A stretch of 64,000 nt of DNA from Spinacia oleracea (Eukaryota; Streptophyta; Magnoliopsida; Caryophyllales; Amaranthaceae), in contig NC_079492.1 in the NCBI RefSeq assembly GCF_020520425.1, forward strand, positions 103,389,157 through 103,453,156, read 5' to 3'. The notes under the pieces are model-generated. The model saw only the letters and a list, made by a program, of their open reading frames with translations, searched no databases and was not told the DNA's origin. Positions 23,561 to 35,307 of the stretch are shown here, piece after piece; the first letter of the stretch is position 1; each line of letters opens with the position of its first letter. Both the position numbers and the translations under genes were made by a program.

Positions 23561-24391
23561 TAGCCTTTATTAATTTAGTTGGGCACTTCATTATCTCATA
23601 TCCTAGTGTTAAAACACTTAGTTTTATTTCTCTAAGCTTAATTTTCTCTCCCTAATTTGTTCTAAACACTTAGTTTATTTTCAATCAAAAATCGAAGCTT
23701 TCATTTGCCATTGTTCTTCAATTAGGTATTATTCCTTATTTCAATTCTTTGTTTAAGCTTTAATTATGTTTTCAATCATGCCAATTGCTTTGCTTATTGT
23801 TAATATGTGTGAGTAGTTGATTTTCTAGGGTTTTGGGAATCCATGAACGAATGTGAAAGGATGATTAATTGTTGTTGATTGTTGGTTTAGCTGTTAATTC
23901 CTATTGATTGCCCTTATCTACTTTGCAATTAGATTTGCGCAGGTTTGATTGTATTAGTTTCGCAATATCAAATTAAGATTCGAGAGATGCAATTTGATGT
24001 TTAGGCTTGTTTCAATAGGTAGAATTGGGATTAATACGTAGCGAGAGCCCGTTAATTCTAAGTCTATGATTAGTATCGATTCGAGAGAGCATGCTAGTCT
24101 AATTAACTGTTTTATTGATTATTATCGATTGTTGTCATCCTGGAATGTTGTTCATCGGTGAACCTGTGCCCTAGACCTTTTAATATCTGATTTTTCCCTA
24201 CTTTATTATCATCCTAGTTTCATTATACAAATCAACCTATATTCTTGTTTCCCAATAGTCTAGAATTGCCGATTAATAGTAGAAAGAACATTGTTTCCCT
24301 GTGGATACGATCCTTGCTTCCCTTGCTATATTTTTAGTTGGTGAACGTTAGGTTTATCTTTGATAGGAGTGCGATTTAGCCTGTCAAATTT

Positions 24392-24409
24392 TGGCGCCGT
24401 TGCCGGGGA
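24392..24409 (+). other. Primer-binding site, tRNA-Asp type
   Basis: TGGCGCCGTTGCCGGGGA, five bases after the 5' LTR, complementary to the 3' end of plant tRNA-Asp. Confidence 0.9.
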
Positions 24410-24514
24410 GACGGTTTTATTTTCTGTTATTGATTGATTATCCTAGATTATTGTTTGTTGCTACTCAAGGAACTCACGTTCCTTGAGACCGGATCTCACA
24501 TTGTTTTGTAGTCT

Positions 24515-27500
24515 TTGTCTATGCCCAGGACCGTAGGTACTAGTAATCTTACTCCATTCGATCCTGAGCCCGAAAGAACCTTTCGTAGACGAAGAACTTT
24601 CATTGCACAGTGTGGGAATTACTCTGACTCTGATCATAATATTGGCGATCTTTTTCCTTCAGATACAGATTCAGTTTCAGAGATAGAGATGGGTGACGAA
24701 AATCTGATACCGCCACCTACCCCACGGCTTACGGACTATTCTAAGCCAAGTCTGTCCGTGCTGCCAAAGGCGATCATGCCTTCTATTGCAGCTGAGACCT
24801 TCAAGATTGAGCCCGCATTGATTAACATGATCGAGAGACGCCAGTACGGTGGGGAACCAGGTGAAGATCCGAATCTTCACATTCAGTCCTTTATCCAATA
24901 TTGCTCCACCATCAAGCAAAAGGGATTGACTCCGGAGCAGACTATGGAGATACTTTTCCCGTTCTCTTTGAGTGGGAAAGCTAAACTGTGGATTAATGGG
25001 TTGAATCGGGCGGCTTTGAAAATCAATAATTGGGAATCCTTGGTTCTTGCTTTTTATGTTAAATATTTTCCACCTGAGAAAACGGCTCGTCTGAGGGGTC
25101 AGATATTAGGTATCTCACAACAAGCGGATGAGAGTTTGTTCGAGGTTTGGGAGAGATTCAAGGATTTGCAAAGAGAATGCCCGCACCATGGTTTGGAAGA
25201 TTGGTTCTTGATTCAGCAGTTTTATAATGGTATGGGCAATGAGTCTAGATGTTTGTTGGATTCAGCTGCCAGTGGGAGGTTCATGCAACTTGAGGTGCCT
25301 AGAGCTATGGAGGTGATTGAGGAGATAGCCATTCACAATGCCCAGTATGGAAATCCTAGAGGTCTATCTAACAGGGGTGGTAAGCATGATTTAAATTCTA
25401 TTGAACAATTAACTGCCCAATTGACTGCTTTACATTATAAATTCGATAATATGCAAGCGGCCAATGCTCAATCTGCCCAACCTGTTAGTGTAGCTGCTAT
25501 GAGTGCCCAACCTACTACTGTTTGTGAAAGTTGTGGAATGTCTGGTCATTATGCACAGGAATGTAGAAGCTCTATTGAACAATGTAATGCTTTTCAATCC
25601 TACAAACAAAACAACCCATTCTCCAACTCTTACAATGAGGGCTACAAAAATAACCCTCTGCTTTCCTACAGGAGCAACAACATCCAAAACCCTCACCAAG
25701 TTCAACATCCACCACCACAACCATATCAACCCCCACACCAACAATCTTACCAACCCCGAAACAACTACAACCAACAGTCTAGTGGGCCACCTAGGTTCTC
25801 TAGACAACACACATCACCCCCACAACCACAACCTCAAGCCACACAGCCTGACCCTATGCTAGTAGAGATGAGAAACATGATGCTACAAATGCAAAAATCT
25901 CTAAGTGAAAAGGATGCAAAAATCGATGCTCTTACTGCTCATAACAAGATCATTGATACACAGTTGGCACAGATGGCTACTACTATTGCAGGGAGGCCAC
26001 CAGGCCAACTTCCTTCACAGCCCGAAAATAGGGAGTCTGCTAATGCAATTACATTGAGGAGTGGTAGGGATTATGATGGTCCTTCTATGCCGGTTGAGGT
26101 TGATTCCGGGGTGTCTGCTAGTGATCTGGTCAGTGAGGAAATCCCGAAGATAGATATGGGTGAGAAGGAACCAGCTGAAAAGGTAGTCAATGAGAATGAG
26201 GCTACAACTGCGGTTAAGAAGGGGGCGGATATACAAGTACCACCTGTTGCACTCCCCTTCCCAAACCGACAACTCAAGAATAAGCTAGACAAGCAGTTTG
26301 GCAGATTCTTGGAAGTGGTCAAAAATTTGCAGGTAACGGTTCCTTTTACTGAATTAATTTTACAAGTTCCTGCGTATGCTAAATTCATGAAAGATATTTT
26401 GACCAGAAAACGTGCTTTTTGTGAGGTAGAGACTGTAGCTTTCACTGAGGAATGTAGTGCTTATTTGCAAAACAAGTCTCCACCTAAACTTAAGGACCCC
26501 GGGAGTTTTTCCATCCCAAGTAACATTGGCACCGTATTTATTGATAAGGCTTTATGTGATCTAGGTGCTAGTGTGTCTGTCATGCCTTTGTCTGTCTGTA
26601 CTAAACTGAATATGGGTGAGCTTAAGGTTACCAATATCACTCTACAAATGGCCGACCGTTCTGTCAAATACCCCTTAGGTGTTTTAGAGGACGTCCCTGT
26701 TAGAGTAGGTAAATTCTATATACCTGTGGATTTTGTAGTATTAGACATGCAGGAGGATTCTCAAATTCCCATAATCTTAGGTAGACCCTTCCTTCATACG
26801 GCGGGGGCGGTAATTGATGTTAAAAGTGGGAAATTGACATTGTCGGTTGGGGATGATAAGGTGACTTTTAATCTGAATAGTGCCTTAAAAAGTCCCATGC
26901 TAGAGGAAGAACAATGCTATCGCATAGATGTAGTCGATTTTATTACTCGTGATAACGTCTCCCAAGTTCTCGAAAGAGACCCTTTGGAGGCAGTGCTTTG
27001 TTGTGAGTCTTCTGCAGGTGATAGCAGTTCTTGGAGTGCTGAAGTGGATGCTCTGGAGTTGGCTCTTAATGGTGGAGAATCTGAGCCGGAGAGCACCAAA
27101 TTGAAGAGGTTAGTTTGGCCGGTTTGTTCTGTTAAAGAGGTAAAGAAACCCGAACTTAAACCTCTTCCTGCTAACCTTAAGTATGCGTTTTTAGATAATG
27201 AACAACTTTGCCCTGTGATCGTCAGTACTGCACTTGATGCAGGCCAGTTATCCCAACTTCTTATTGTGTTGAAAAGGCACAAAAAGGCCATTGGGTACAA
27301 TATTGATGATTTAAAGGGTATTAGCCCTGACTTTTGTATGCATAGGATACATCTAGATGAAAATCATAAACCATGCATTCAACCCCAGCGTCGTTTGAAC
27401 CCTGTCATGCAAGATGTTGTAAAAGCTGAAGTTATGAAATTGCTTATGTGCATTGATTATAGGCGTCTTAATGTTGCTACTAAAAAGGACCATTTTCCCC

Positions 27501-29908
27501 TTCCCTTCATTGATCAAATGTTAGAAAGGCTAGCCTGTCACAAGTTTTTCTGTTATCTGGATGGTTATTCTGGTTTCTTTCAAATTCCCATACATGTAGA
27601 CGACCAGGAAAAGACCACCTTCACCTGCCCCTATGGTACCTTTGCATATCGTAGGATGCCTTTTGGTCTGTGTAATGCGCCTGCTACTTTCCAACGTTGC
27701 ATGATGAGTATTTTTTCTGATTTTATTGAGTCTATCATGGAAGTGTTTATGGATGATTTTAGCGTCTATGGTACTTCTTTTGATTCTTGCTTGCTAAATC
27801 TGACTAAAGTTTTGAAAAGATGTGAAGAGTGCAATTTAGTCTTGAACTGGGAAAAGTGTCATTTCATGGTTACTGAAGGGGTGGTTTTGGGACATTTGAT
27901 ATCTGATAAGGGCATTCAGGTGGATCGAGCTAAGGTGCAAGTGATTGAACAATTACCCCCTCCATTTAATGTGAAGGGTGTTAGAAGTTTTCTTGGTCAT
28001 GCGGGGTTTTATCGCCGCTTTATCAAGGATTTCTCTAAAATTGTTAAACCACTTACCCAGCTCCTTCTCAAGGATGCCCCGTTTGTGTTTACTGATGCTT
28101 ATCTTGAAGCCTTTGACAGGATTAAACAGGCACTGATTTCGGCTCCCATCATCCGTTCTCCCGAATGGGATATTCCGTTTGAGATAATGTGTGATGCAAG
28201 TGATTATGCAGTTGGGGCAGTGCTGGGTCAAAGAAAGGAGAAGGTTTTACATGCCATCTATTATGCAAGTAAGACCTTGGATGAAGCTCAAGTTAATTAT
28301 GCAACTACTGAGAAGGAGCTTCTAGCTATAGTCTATGCCTTGGATAAATTCCGCACCTATCTGATTGGATCCAAGGTGATAGTCTATACTGATCATGCGG
28401 CCCTTAAGTACCTGCTCTCTAAGAAGGAAGCCAAGCCTAGGCTTATTCGATGGATACTATTGCTACAGGAGTTCGATCTAGAGATCCGCGACAAGAAAGG
28501 GGCTGAGAATGTGGTTGCAGATCACTTGTCTAGATTGAGGTATGACGATGGTAAGGGATCTACACCGATTGATGATTCATTTCCGGATGATCATTTACTT
28601 GCACTTGCCAGTCAGTCACCGTGGTTCGCAGATTTTGCTAACTACATTGTAGGAAGAATTCTTCCAGCCGATCTGTCATACCAACAGAAGAAGAAATTCC
28701 TACACGATGTCCGATTCTACTTTTGGGACGACCCTTATTTGTTTCGTGAGACTGCTGAAGGGTTGTACAAGCGTTGTATTCCAGAATGGGAAGTTCAAGG
28801 TGTTATCAGTAGGTGTCATTCTTCACCTTATGGTGGTCACCATGGACCGTCTAAAACAAACGCTAAGTTGTCACAATGTGGTTTTTACTGGCCTACTATG
28901 TTCAAGGATGCACAGGCTTTTATTATGGCTTGTGAAGCGTGCCAGAGGGCCGACACTATTTCGAGGAGGTATGAGATGCCACAAAACGGAATCCTTGAGG
29001 TTGAGATTTTTGATGTATGGGGAATTGATTATATGGGACCATTCCCATCGTCCAAGGGTAACTTGTATATCCTTGTTGCTGTAGATTATGTGTCAAAGTG
29101 GGTGGAAGCCGTTGCCTCACCTACTAACGATGCTAAGACAGTCATCTCCCTGTTCAAGAAGATCATTTTTCCTAGATTTGGGGTTCCGCGCGCTTTGATC
29201 AGTGATGGAGGATCACACTTCCATGAGAAGCATCTGGATGCGCTCCTGCGCAAGTATGAAGTTTATCACCGCACTGGACTAGCCTACCACCCTCAGACGA
29301 GTGGTCAAGTTGAGGTCTCCAACCGAGAGATCAAATCTATCCTTGAAAAAGTGGTGGCGAAGTCTAGGAAGGATTGGAGCGATAAGCTAGATGACACTCT
29401 ATGGGCATACAGAACCGCCTTTAAGACACCTATTGGTACCTCCCCGTATCGGTTGGTGTATGGCAAGGCGTGTCACTTACCAGTAGAAATGGAGTACAAG
29501 GCTTATTGGGCAATCAAACAGCTCAACATGGATGCAAAGCTAGCCGGTGAGAAGCGGTTACTTCAATTGGGTGAGCTCGATGAATTCCGACTACAAGCCT
29601 ATGATAGTGCCCGGATTTACAAGGAAAAGACCAAGAAGTGGCACGACAATCACATTTTGCATAGAGAGTTCGCGGTGGGCGACAAGGTTCTACTTTTTAA
29701 CTCTAGGCTTAAGTTATTTCCTGGAAAACTTAAGTCTAGGTGGTCTGGGCCGTTCACCGTGACTATGGTAAGCAAATTTGGGTCTATTGAAGTAGAGAAT
29801 GAGAATGGTGAACGATTCAAGGTTAACGGGCAACGTCTGAAGTTGTACCATGATGGGGCTACCGTAGGAGTGGTTGAGGTCCTTCACCTCAACCCCTCCG
29901 CCTCATAG
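24515..29908 (+). CDS. Athila gag-pol polyprotein
   Basis: One uninterrupted frame of 1,797 residues. In order: a gag capsid-like region (about 90-260); a CCHC zinc knuckle [14 protein letters not shown] (337-350); a Pro/Gln-rich linker; an aspartic protease at Asp682 with [11 protein letters not shown] (DLGA rather than D-S/T-G-A, common in Athila/Tat elements); a reverse transcriptase with active site FMDD (1078-1081); RNase H beginning at [13 protein letters not shown] (Asp1227); and an integrase with an HHCC zinc finger (HSS...ACEACQR, about 1433-1477) and DDE core (GIDYMGP, SDGGSHF, Glu in [12 protein letters not shown]). There is no chromodomain. Near residue 977 the sequence passes straight from the start of the RT domain to MCIDYRRLN, so a conserved fingers segment seems to be missing in frame. 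The frame is open but enzyme activity is doubtful. Confidence 0.95.
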   Translation: MSMPRTVGTSNLTPFDPEPERTFRRRRTFIAQCGNYSDSDHNIGDLFPSDTDSVSEIEMGDENLIPPPTPRLTDYSKPSLSVLPKAIMPSIAAETFKIEPALINMIERRQYGGEPGEDPNLHIQSFIQYCSTIKQKGLTPEQTMEILFPFSLSGKAKLWINGLNRAALKINNWESLVLAFYVKYFPPEKTARLRGQILGISQQADESLFEVWERFKDLQRECPHHGLEDWFLIQQFYNGMGNESRCLLDSAASGRFMQLEVPRAMEVIEEIAIHNAQYGNPRGLSNRGGKHDLNSIEQLTAQLTALHYKFDNMQAANAQSAQPVSVAAMSAQPTTVCESCGMSGHYAQECRSSIEQCNAFQSYKQNNPFSNSYNEGYKNNPLLSYRSNNIQNPHQVQHPPPQPYQPPHQQSYQPRNNYNQQSSGPPRFSRQHTSPPQPQPQATQPDPMLVEMRNMMLQMQKSLSEKDAKIDALTAHNKIIDTQLAQMATTIAGRPPGQLPSQPENRESANAITLRSGRDYDGPSMPVEVDSGVSASDLVSEEIPKIDMGEKEPAEKVVNENEATTAVKKGADIQVPPVALPFPNRQLKNKLDKQFGRFLEVVKNLQVTVPFTELILQVPAYAKFMKDILTRKRAFCEVETVAFTEECSAYLQNKSPPKLKDPGSFSIPSNIGTVFIDKALCDLGASVSVMPLSVCTKLNMGELKVTNITLQMADRSVKYPLGVLEDVPVRVGKFYIPVDFVVLDMQEDSQIPIILGRPFLHTAGAVIDVKSGKLTLSVGDDKVTFNLNSALKSPMLEEEQCYRIDVVDFITRDNVSQVLERDPLEAVLCCESSAGDSSSWSAEVDALELALNGGESEPESTKLKRLVWPVCSVKEVKKPELKPLPANLKYAFLDNEQLCPVIVSTALDAGQLSQLLIVLKRHKKAIGYNIDDLKGISPDFCMHRIHLDENHKPCIQPQRRLNPVMQDVVKAEVMKLLMCIDYRRLNVATKKDHFPLPFIDQMLERLACHKFFCYLDGYSGFFQIPIHVDDQEKTTFTCPYGTFAYRRMPFGLCNAPATFQRCMMSIFSDFIESIMEVFMDDFSVYGTSFDSCLLNLTKVLKRCEECNLVLNWEKCHFMVTEGVVLGHLISDKGIQVDRAKVQVIEQLPPPFNVKGVRSFLGHAGFYRRFIKDFSKIVKPLTQLLLKDAPFVFTDAYLEAFDRIKQALISAPIIRSPEWDIPFEIMCDASDYAVGAVLGQRKEKVLHAIYYASKTLDEAQVNYATTEKELLAIVYALDKFRTYLIGSKVIVYTDHAALKYLLSKKEAKPRLIRWILLLQEFDLEIRDKKGAENVVADHLSRLRYDDGKGSTPIDDSFPDDHLLALASQSPWFADFANYIVGRILPADLSYQQKKKFLHDVRFYFWDDPYLFRETAEGLYKRCIPEWEVQGVISRCHSSPYGGHHGPSKTNAKLSQCGFYWPTMFKDAQAFIMACEACQRADTISRRYEMPQNGILEVEIFDVWGIDYMGPFPSSKGNLYILVAVDYVSKWVEAVASPTNDAKTVISLFKKIIFPRFGVPRALISDGGSHFHEKHLDALLRKYEVYHRTGLAYHPQTSGQVEVSNREIKSILEKVVAKSRKDWSDKLDDTLWAYRTAFKTPIGTSPYRLVYGKACHLPVEMEYKAYWAIKQLNMDAKLAGEKRLLQLGELDEFRLQAYDSARIYKEKTKKWHDNHILHREFAVGDKVLLFNSRLKLFPGKLKSRWSGPFTVTMVSKFGSIEVENENGERFKVNGQRLKLYHDGATVGVVEVLHLNPSAS

Positions 29909-30778
29909 ACGACATATTCAAGGTAACAAGGTCGAGCGGGACCTATGAATAAACCAGCGCTTTGCGGGAGGCAACCCGTATTTCATTGCTTTCGATAGTT
30001 TAGTTTTGTTTTGTGTGTTTTGTAGTCTAGTTTCTTTGTTCATGAGTGGTGAGGAGAGAGCATTTTACGGTCCTTGGGTGTTTAATGATGTACAGGTTCA
30101 GCTTCTAAAGCACGAAAAGATAGGAAAAATCCGTGGGAGCAAGAATCGTCAACCGCCCGACGGGCGAGAGCAGCCCGACCGGGCGCGCGGAGAAAGAATC
30201 AGAAAGTCTCTGTACGCCCGACGGGCAGACAAGCGCCCGACGGGCGGCTCACTACGGAGCTGCTGGAAGTGTCGCCATACGCCCGACGGGCGAGGAGCGC
30301 CCGACCGGGCGCGTGTGCAGAGTTTTGGAAGTGTCATTATACGCCCGACGGGCGATAGCCGCCCGACCGGGCGCGCGGAGAAAAAATTGTCAAATGGTCA
30401 GGTATCGCCCTCCGCCCGACGGGCGGACCTGTGCCCGTCGGGCGGCTTACGAGCTGTTCGCCCGTCGGGCGGGCGTTGGCCCGTCGGGCGAAGGGAGAAA
30501 TTGCGGATTAAAACGCACGAGTCTCCTCTATTCTTTTTCACTTCACATCTCAATCATCTTCTTCATTCTCTCTCAAACTCCATTAAACCCCAAACCCTAA
30601 GAACTTCAACTCTCCATATCTCCCTCATCTCTCACTCAAATTCATCAAGCTACACACCAAAATCATCCTCATCACATCCTCTTCAACCTCCACCAACCAA
30701 TTTTCCTTCTTCCTCACTCTCTACAAAAAACCCAATTTCACCACAAAGAATTTTGAGAACTCGAAATCACCTTCAACA
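29909..30778. other. Spacer between pol and the third Athila frame
   Basis: 870 bp. It holds a GC-rich palindrome array (30145-30495) like that of the LTR U3, then a CT-rich segment (30520-30770: TCTTCTTCATTCTCTCTC, CTCCATATCTCCC) resembling a plant 5' untranslated leader ahead of the ATG at 30779. The open frames across the array are compositional. Confidence 0.75.
30145..30495. repeat. Internal GC-rich palindrome array (U3-like)
   Basis: About ten units of CGCCCGACGGGCG, CGCCCGTCGGGCG or CGCCCGACCGGGCG. Longer stretches match the LTR array: GCCCGACCGGGCGCGCGGAG followed by AAAG or AAGG and CAGAAAGTC occurs in both. This points to common origin rather than chance composition. Confidence 0.9.
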
Positions 30779-32221
30779 ATGGGTTCAAGGCCAAAAAGAA
30801 CTTGCACGGGAGCAACAAGGAGACAAGAGGAGGCTTCCACAAGCCGTCCACCACCACCACCTCAATTTGCACCGGATTCGGCTTTCCCGAACATGATTCT
30901 CGCTAGTGAGGAGCAACAAACCCGCATTGCACACCTCAAGCTACGGAAGGTAGTCCCTACTCGATTTATTTGTCAGAAAACTTTAAATGATATGGGTATT
31001 GAGAGGGATGTTAGGAGATTATTTCATGGGGTGGGCATGAAACATATGTTTTCCATGACTAGGTTGACATTTAGGGATCTTACTCTTGAATTCCTTAGCT
31101 CGTTTAATGTCCGAAAGAATGGTTACAAAGATGTCTCTAGAGTTTCTTTTAGATTGTTCAATAATGATTATGATTTGTCTATCAAGGATTTTGGTGCTAT
31201 TTTTGGTTTGAATGTGGAGTATAACAGGTTCCCCGGGGAGGGGCATAACAATAGTGAAGTATGGGGGAAATTGACCGGGGATTTTAATCCCGGTAGCATG
31301 CAACATTTGCACGCCTCTAGCGTGCAACACCCCGTCCCCTTTGTTTGGTTCAGATTTATGGCTTTCACAATCTTTGGGAGAGACCAAAAGGAGAATGTAA
31401 GGAGCACGGAGTTGGAGGTGCTCGGGGGGTATTTGTTAGATGGTGATGACAGTTACAGGATGAATTTGGCTCATCACTTGGCCATGCAACTGCTTACTAC
31501 CGCCACCCACCGCTACTTGACCGATATTGCTTTGGGTGGTCTGATCACCCACATTGCCGTAGCAGTGGCAAACTTTGTTGAGAGGGACCATGCTGCGGTC
31601 CGGGGAAACAACCTATTGGATATTGAGTATTTTGGGAGCCTTTACAGGGTGCACTCTGAGTACGGGGGACTTCTCCCCGGTCAGATGTCATGGATGTTCC
31701 AAAGGAACGCTCTCTTTACTCTCCCGGACACCACCGGGCTCACCAGTTTTACTAGGGGTCAGCCCCATTACATATATGTAGGTGAGCAGGCAGCACCCTT
31801 AGCCCAGCCCCAGCCACATCCCGAGGCCGCGCCTCGCACCCACCACAGGAGGGGAGGGCGTAGAGAGAGGGGGTCGGGACAGAGAGGTAGCCCGGCTCCA
31901 CAGGGGGAGCATGGGTCTTCAGAGGAGTTAGGGGCCATTCATGAGAGGCTAGGCAGACTTGAGCTCGGTTTCCACGAGTTTGCCGCGGATCACCAGAGGA
32001 CTATGTTCCCCTTCTATGATCAGTACGCCAGGCAGGGTTGCATTGCCCCAGATCATCAGCACCCTTCCTGGTTCACTTACCCCACAGAGGGGTACGGAGC
32101 GCCCGGTTCCATGGGCACCTTCACGCCCACCCACTACGGGGGGTTTGGAGCAGGCAGCAGGGGCCACGGTGGCCATGGTAATGATGGTGGTGATGGTGAT
32201 GATGGCCAAGATCACCAGTGA
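30779..32221 (+). CDS. Athila third-frame protein (ATHILA ORF-1 family-like)
   Basis: 480 residues, starting at an ATG in a good context (CAACAATGG). The central part, with TRFICQKTLNDMGIERDVRR, FRDLTLEFLSSF, VSFRLFNNDYDLSIKDFGAIFG and VPFVWFRFMAFTIFGR, resembles the plant 'Arabidopsis retrotransposon ORF-1/ATHILA' family found beside pol in Athila elements. The C-terminal third is Pro/Gln/Gly-rich and ends in a Gly/Asp/His-rich tail encoded by a GGT/GAT repeat. No signal peptide or convincing membrane span is visible, so an envelope role is not supported. Function unknown. The frame is intact and follows the U3-like array, which may drive it. Confidence 0.8.
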   Translation: MGSRPKRTCTGATRRQEEASTSRPPPPPQFAPDSAFPNMILASEEQQTRIAHLKLRKVVPTRFICQKTLNDMGIERDVRRLFHGVGMKHMFSMTRLTFRDLTLEFLSSFNVRKNGYKDVSRVSFRLFNNDYDLSIKDFGAIFGLNVEYNRFPGEGHNNSEVWGKLTGDFNPGSMQHLHASSVQHPVPFVWFRFMAFTIFGRDQKENVRSTELEVLGGYLLDGDDSYRMNLAHHLAMQLLTTATHRYLTDIALGGLITHIAVAVANFVERDHAAVRGNNLLDIEYFGSLYRVHSEYGGLLPGQMSWMFQRNALFTLPDTTGLTSFTRGQPHYIYVGEQAAPLAQPQPHPEAAPRTHHRRGGRRERGSGQRGSPAPQGEHGSSEELGAIHERLGRLELGFHEFAADHQRTMFPFYDQYARQGCIAPDHQHPSWFTYPTEGYGAPGSMGTFTPTHYGGFGAGSRGHGGHGNDGGDGDDGQDHQ

Positions 32222-33819
32222 TGTTGTTGATGATGATGATGGTTCGGTACCCTTGAGCCAATGAGGACATTGTCTGATTTGGTTTGGGGGGGTTCACATT
32301 ACCTGTATATACTAGGTATGTTTTTCTTTTCATTTCGTATTTCTTTATTTTTGTGTGTTTCTTTGGCGTGTTTAATGCTTTCTAGATTAGTTTATCGCTT
32401 CGAAAAAAAAAAAATATATACAAAAATACGTTCCGATGAATACAATATCATGCTTCCCTGTGCCCCTTGCGCGGAAATCGTTTTGATTCTTGGTATTTAA
32501 TGATGGGCAATGTAGATGTGTTAGCCATGATTTGATATTCGATTGCTTTGATGCCTAAACATGAGTCAACTCCGACTAACTGCTTGTGGACTTGGTGCTT
32601 GACTAGTTGACTTGGTTAGGATGTGTGTTAGCTTCCTGGTGTGTCGTCGATTATAAGTTTTGGTTTGCAACTATTAGTAATGTTTTATGACTCATATACA
32701 TGCACATCGTGAAGGACGAAGACATTTTTCTATTTAGGTAGCCTTCAGATGAGATTAGATACGTTTGTTCCCTCTTTTTCTACCCATGTTGTGCTTGTGC
32801 CATTTATTCGGTGACTAACCACATTACAAGCCCGTAAATTCCCCATTGGTTACTAGTCCCAAGCCTAGCTTGGGGGAGCTAATAGTAGTGAGGTGAGGGA
32901 GTTGTAGTGTGATACATTTTGTACATTTTGGGCATATTGAGTATCGAAAAGGGAAGTTCTTCTTATCATGATTGTTGTTGAAAAAAATGAAATGAATGAG
33001 ATGAGGAGAATAAAAAAATTGTGTGAAGGTTCCAAAAGAAAGAAAAAAATGAGATTGAGCAAGAAAAAAAAAATAAATAAAAAATAAAAAAAAAAAAAAA
33101 AATCGTTATTGAATCAAGCTTTTGTCACTCCGGTATTACAATTTCTTATCTTCATGAGTGATTGGTTACAATTGTGAAATCAAGGCAAGAAAGTATAGTG
33201 TGGTTTGTTTGTTGTTTCATCATGTGTTGAGTGGGAAGTTGTGGTTGTGGTCATCATTTGTGGTTGACCATGGTTTTGCTAGGATTTAAGCTCCCCAAAG
33301 CTAAGGCTTTAAGCTCACGTTTTACCCAAATTTACCGCACCTTTACCTAAGCCTATCATTACAAGCTTGAAAGACCTTCTGACCTTTGTGCATAGAGTTG
33401 TATTAATGTGAAAGTAGTTGTTTATCAATGCAAGTTATGACGTGACACATTACGAGTCGACTACTAGGTTGAGTGTATGTTTTTCTAAACACACGAGTGT
33501 GTAAGTTTGGGAGGGCATTGTTCACTTATATGTTGGGAGGAGAGCGAACGGGTACATCTTTTATCCGCCACATAAATGAGTGACGAGTGTGTGAGCACTA
33601 GTCTTGAATTCCATTGTGCATTTGTGGTTCGCTTTGCGTGACGATTGTTAAGGAGTATTAGCAATTGAATGGACCGGATTGGTTGACATTGATGCATACT
33701 TGTTAGATTTTACCTTGGATCATGTGTTCATTTTGAAATATGTTGGGGGTGAAGTTGGTTTTGTGTTCATCGATGATTTCTTTGCTTAGGGACAAGCAAA
33801 GATCTAGCTTGGGGGAGTT
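32222..33819. other. Athila 3' non-coding region with polypurine tract
   Basis: 1.6 kb with no coding frame of note. It contains an A-rich low-complexity tract (33059-33101) and ends with the polypurine tract AGCTTGGGGGAGTT (33806-33819) against the 3' LTR. AGCTTGGGGGAG also occurs at 32868, so the tract may be duplicated. Confidence 0.75.
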
Positions 33820-35302
33820 TGATATGTGCGTTTTATATATTATTTTCACCCCCGTCCCTTAGTACTTTCATGCGTCAAATGAGCTCCTAGGAGCCATTTT
33901 AGTACTAATCTGTGTATTTTAGTGTGCCGTGAGTTTCAGGAATACTTAGTGAGAAATTGGTCTTGTTAGGCCCGTTTCTTGATGATTTAGGCCACTACAG
34001 GATCCCGAGGGAGTTCGGGACGACTTTTGTCGACTTACGGGAGCCCTGGATGTTCATGATCGAGCCCCGGAAGTTAGACTAGGTGTTGTGGACGAAGGGC
34101 GGATCACTTAGCCCTCCGCCCGGTGGATTGCCCCTCGCCCATCGGGCGAGCAAGCAGAGGAATAGTTCGTCAGAGGGCGCCCGACGGGCGGAGTTTCGCC
34201 CGGTGCCCACCGGGCGCCCATCAGAAGCAGCAGCAGAAGAAATCGCCCTCCGCCCGACGGGCGAGAGCCGCCCGACCGGGCGCGCGGAGAAGGTTTTCAG
34301 AAAGTCGCCCTACGCCCGTCGGGCAGCCCTGCGCCCGTCGGGCGGACTTCGAGCTTTACGCCCGTCGGGCGGAGAGCCGCCCGACCGGGCGACGACAACC
34401 CAAGGCGCTGTGCGCGCGCGTCCTTCTTTATTTTTTTCCGGTTTTTTTCTTATGTTTTTAGGCTAAACTATAAATATAGCCTTTGTTAATTTAGTTGGGC
34501 ACTTCATTATCTCATATCCTAGTGTTAAAACACTTAGTTTTATTTCTCTAAGCTTAATTTTCTCTCCCTAATTTGTTCTAAACACTTAGTTTATTTTCAA
34601 TCAAAAATCGAAGCTTTCATTTGCCATTGTTCTTCAATTAGGTATTATTCCTTATTTCAATTCTTTGTTTAAGCTTTAATTATGTTTTCAATCATGCCAA
34701 TTGCTTTGCTTATTGTTAATATGTGTGAGTAGTTGATTTTCTAGGGTTTTGGGAATCCATGAACGAATGTGAAAGGATGATTAATTGTTGTTGATTGTTG
34801 GTTTAGCTGTTAATTCCTATTGATTGCCCTTATCTACTTTGCAATTAGATTTGCGCAGGTTTGATTGTATTAGTTTCGCAATATCAAATTAAGATTCGAG
34901 AGATGCAATTTGATGTTTAGGCTTGTTTCAATAGGTAGAATTGGGATTAATACGTACCGAGAGCCCGTTAATTCTAAGTCTATGATTAGTATCGATTCGA
35001 GAGAGCATGCTAGTCTAATTAACTGTTTTATTGATTATTATCGATTGTTGTCATCCTGGAATGTTGTTCATCGGTGAACCTGTGCCCTAGACCTTTTAAT
35101 ATCTGATTTTTCCCTACTTTATTATCATCCTAGTTTCATTATACAAATCAACCTATATTCTTGTTTCCCAATAGTCTAGAATTGCCGATTAATAGTAGAA
35201 AGAACATTGTTTCCCTGTGGATACGATCCTTGCTTCCCTTGCTATATTTTTAGTTGGTGAACGTTAGGTTTATCTTTGATAGGAGTGCGATTTAGCCTGT
35301 CA
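33820..35302 (+). repeat. 3' LTR of the Athila element
   Basis: 1,483 bp, same length as the 5' LTR. The six differences I noticed lie near 22925/33841, the GC array (three), just after the TATA box, and in U5 (GTAGCGAG against GTACCGAG). The GC array is at about 34096-34401 and TATAAATA at 34469. Confidence 0.96.
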
Positions 35303-35307
35303 AATAG

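Larger units (their letters stand above)
22904..24386 (+). repeat. 5' LTR of the Athila element
   Basis: 1,483 bp beginning TGATATGTGCG and ending TTAGCCTGTCA. U3 carries a GC-rich palindrome array (about 23180-23485), followed by TATAAATA at 23553. Confidence 0.96.
22904..35302 (+). mobile_element. Ty3/Gypsy Athila-type LTR retrotransposon
   Basis: 12,399 bp with 1,483-bp LTRs (22904-24386 and 33820-35302), TG...CA ends and an AATAG target duplication. The primer-binding site TGGCGCCGTTGCCGGGGA (24392) matches the 3' end of plant tRNA-Asp, the usual primer of Athila-type elements. The polypurine tract GCTTGGGGGAGTT immediately precedes the 3' LTR. The interior has one gag-pol frame (24515-29908), a GC-rich spacer, a third frame (30779-32221) and 1.6 kb of non-coding DNA. 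I counted six differences between the LTRs, so insertion is recent. It sits inside LTR element A. Confidence 0.96.

Noticed and set aside
30145..30495. CRISPR-like array
   Set aside because: Palindromic repeats with short irregular gaps occur, but this is a plant retrotransposon with no cas genes and no regular spacers.
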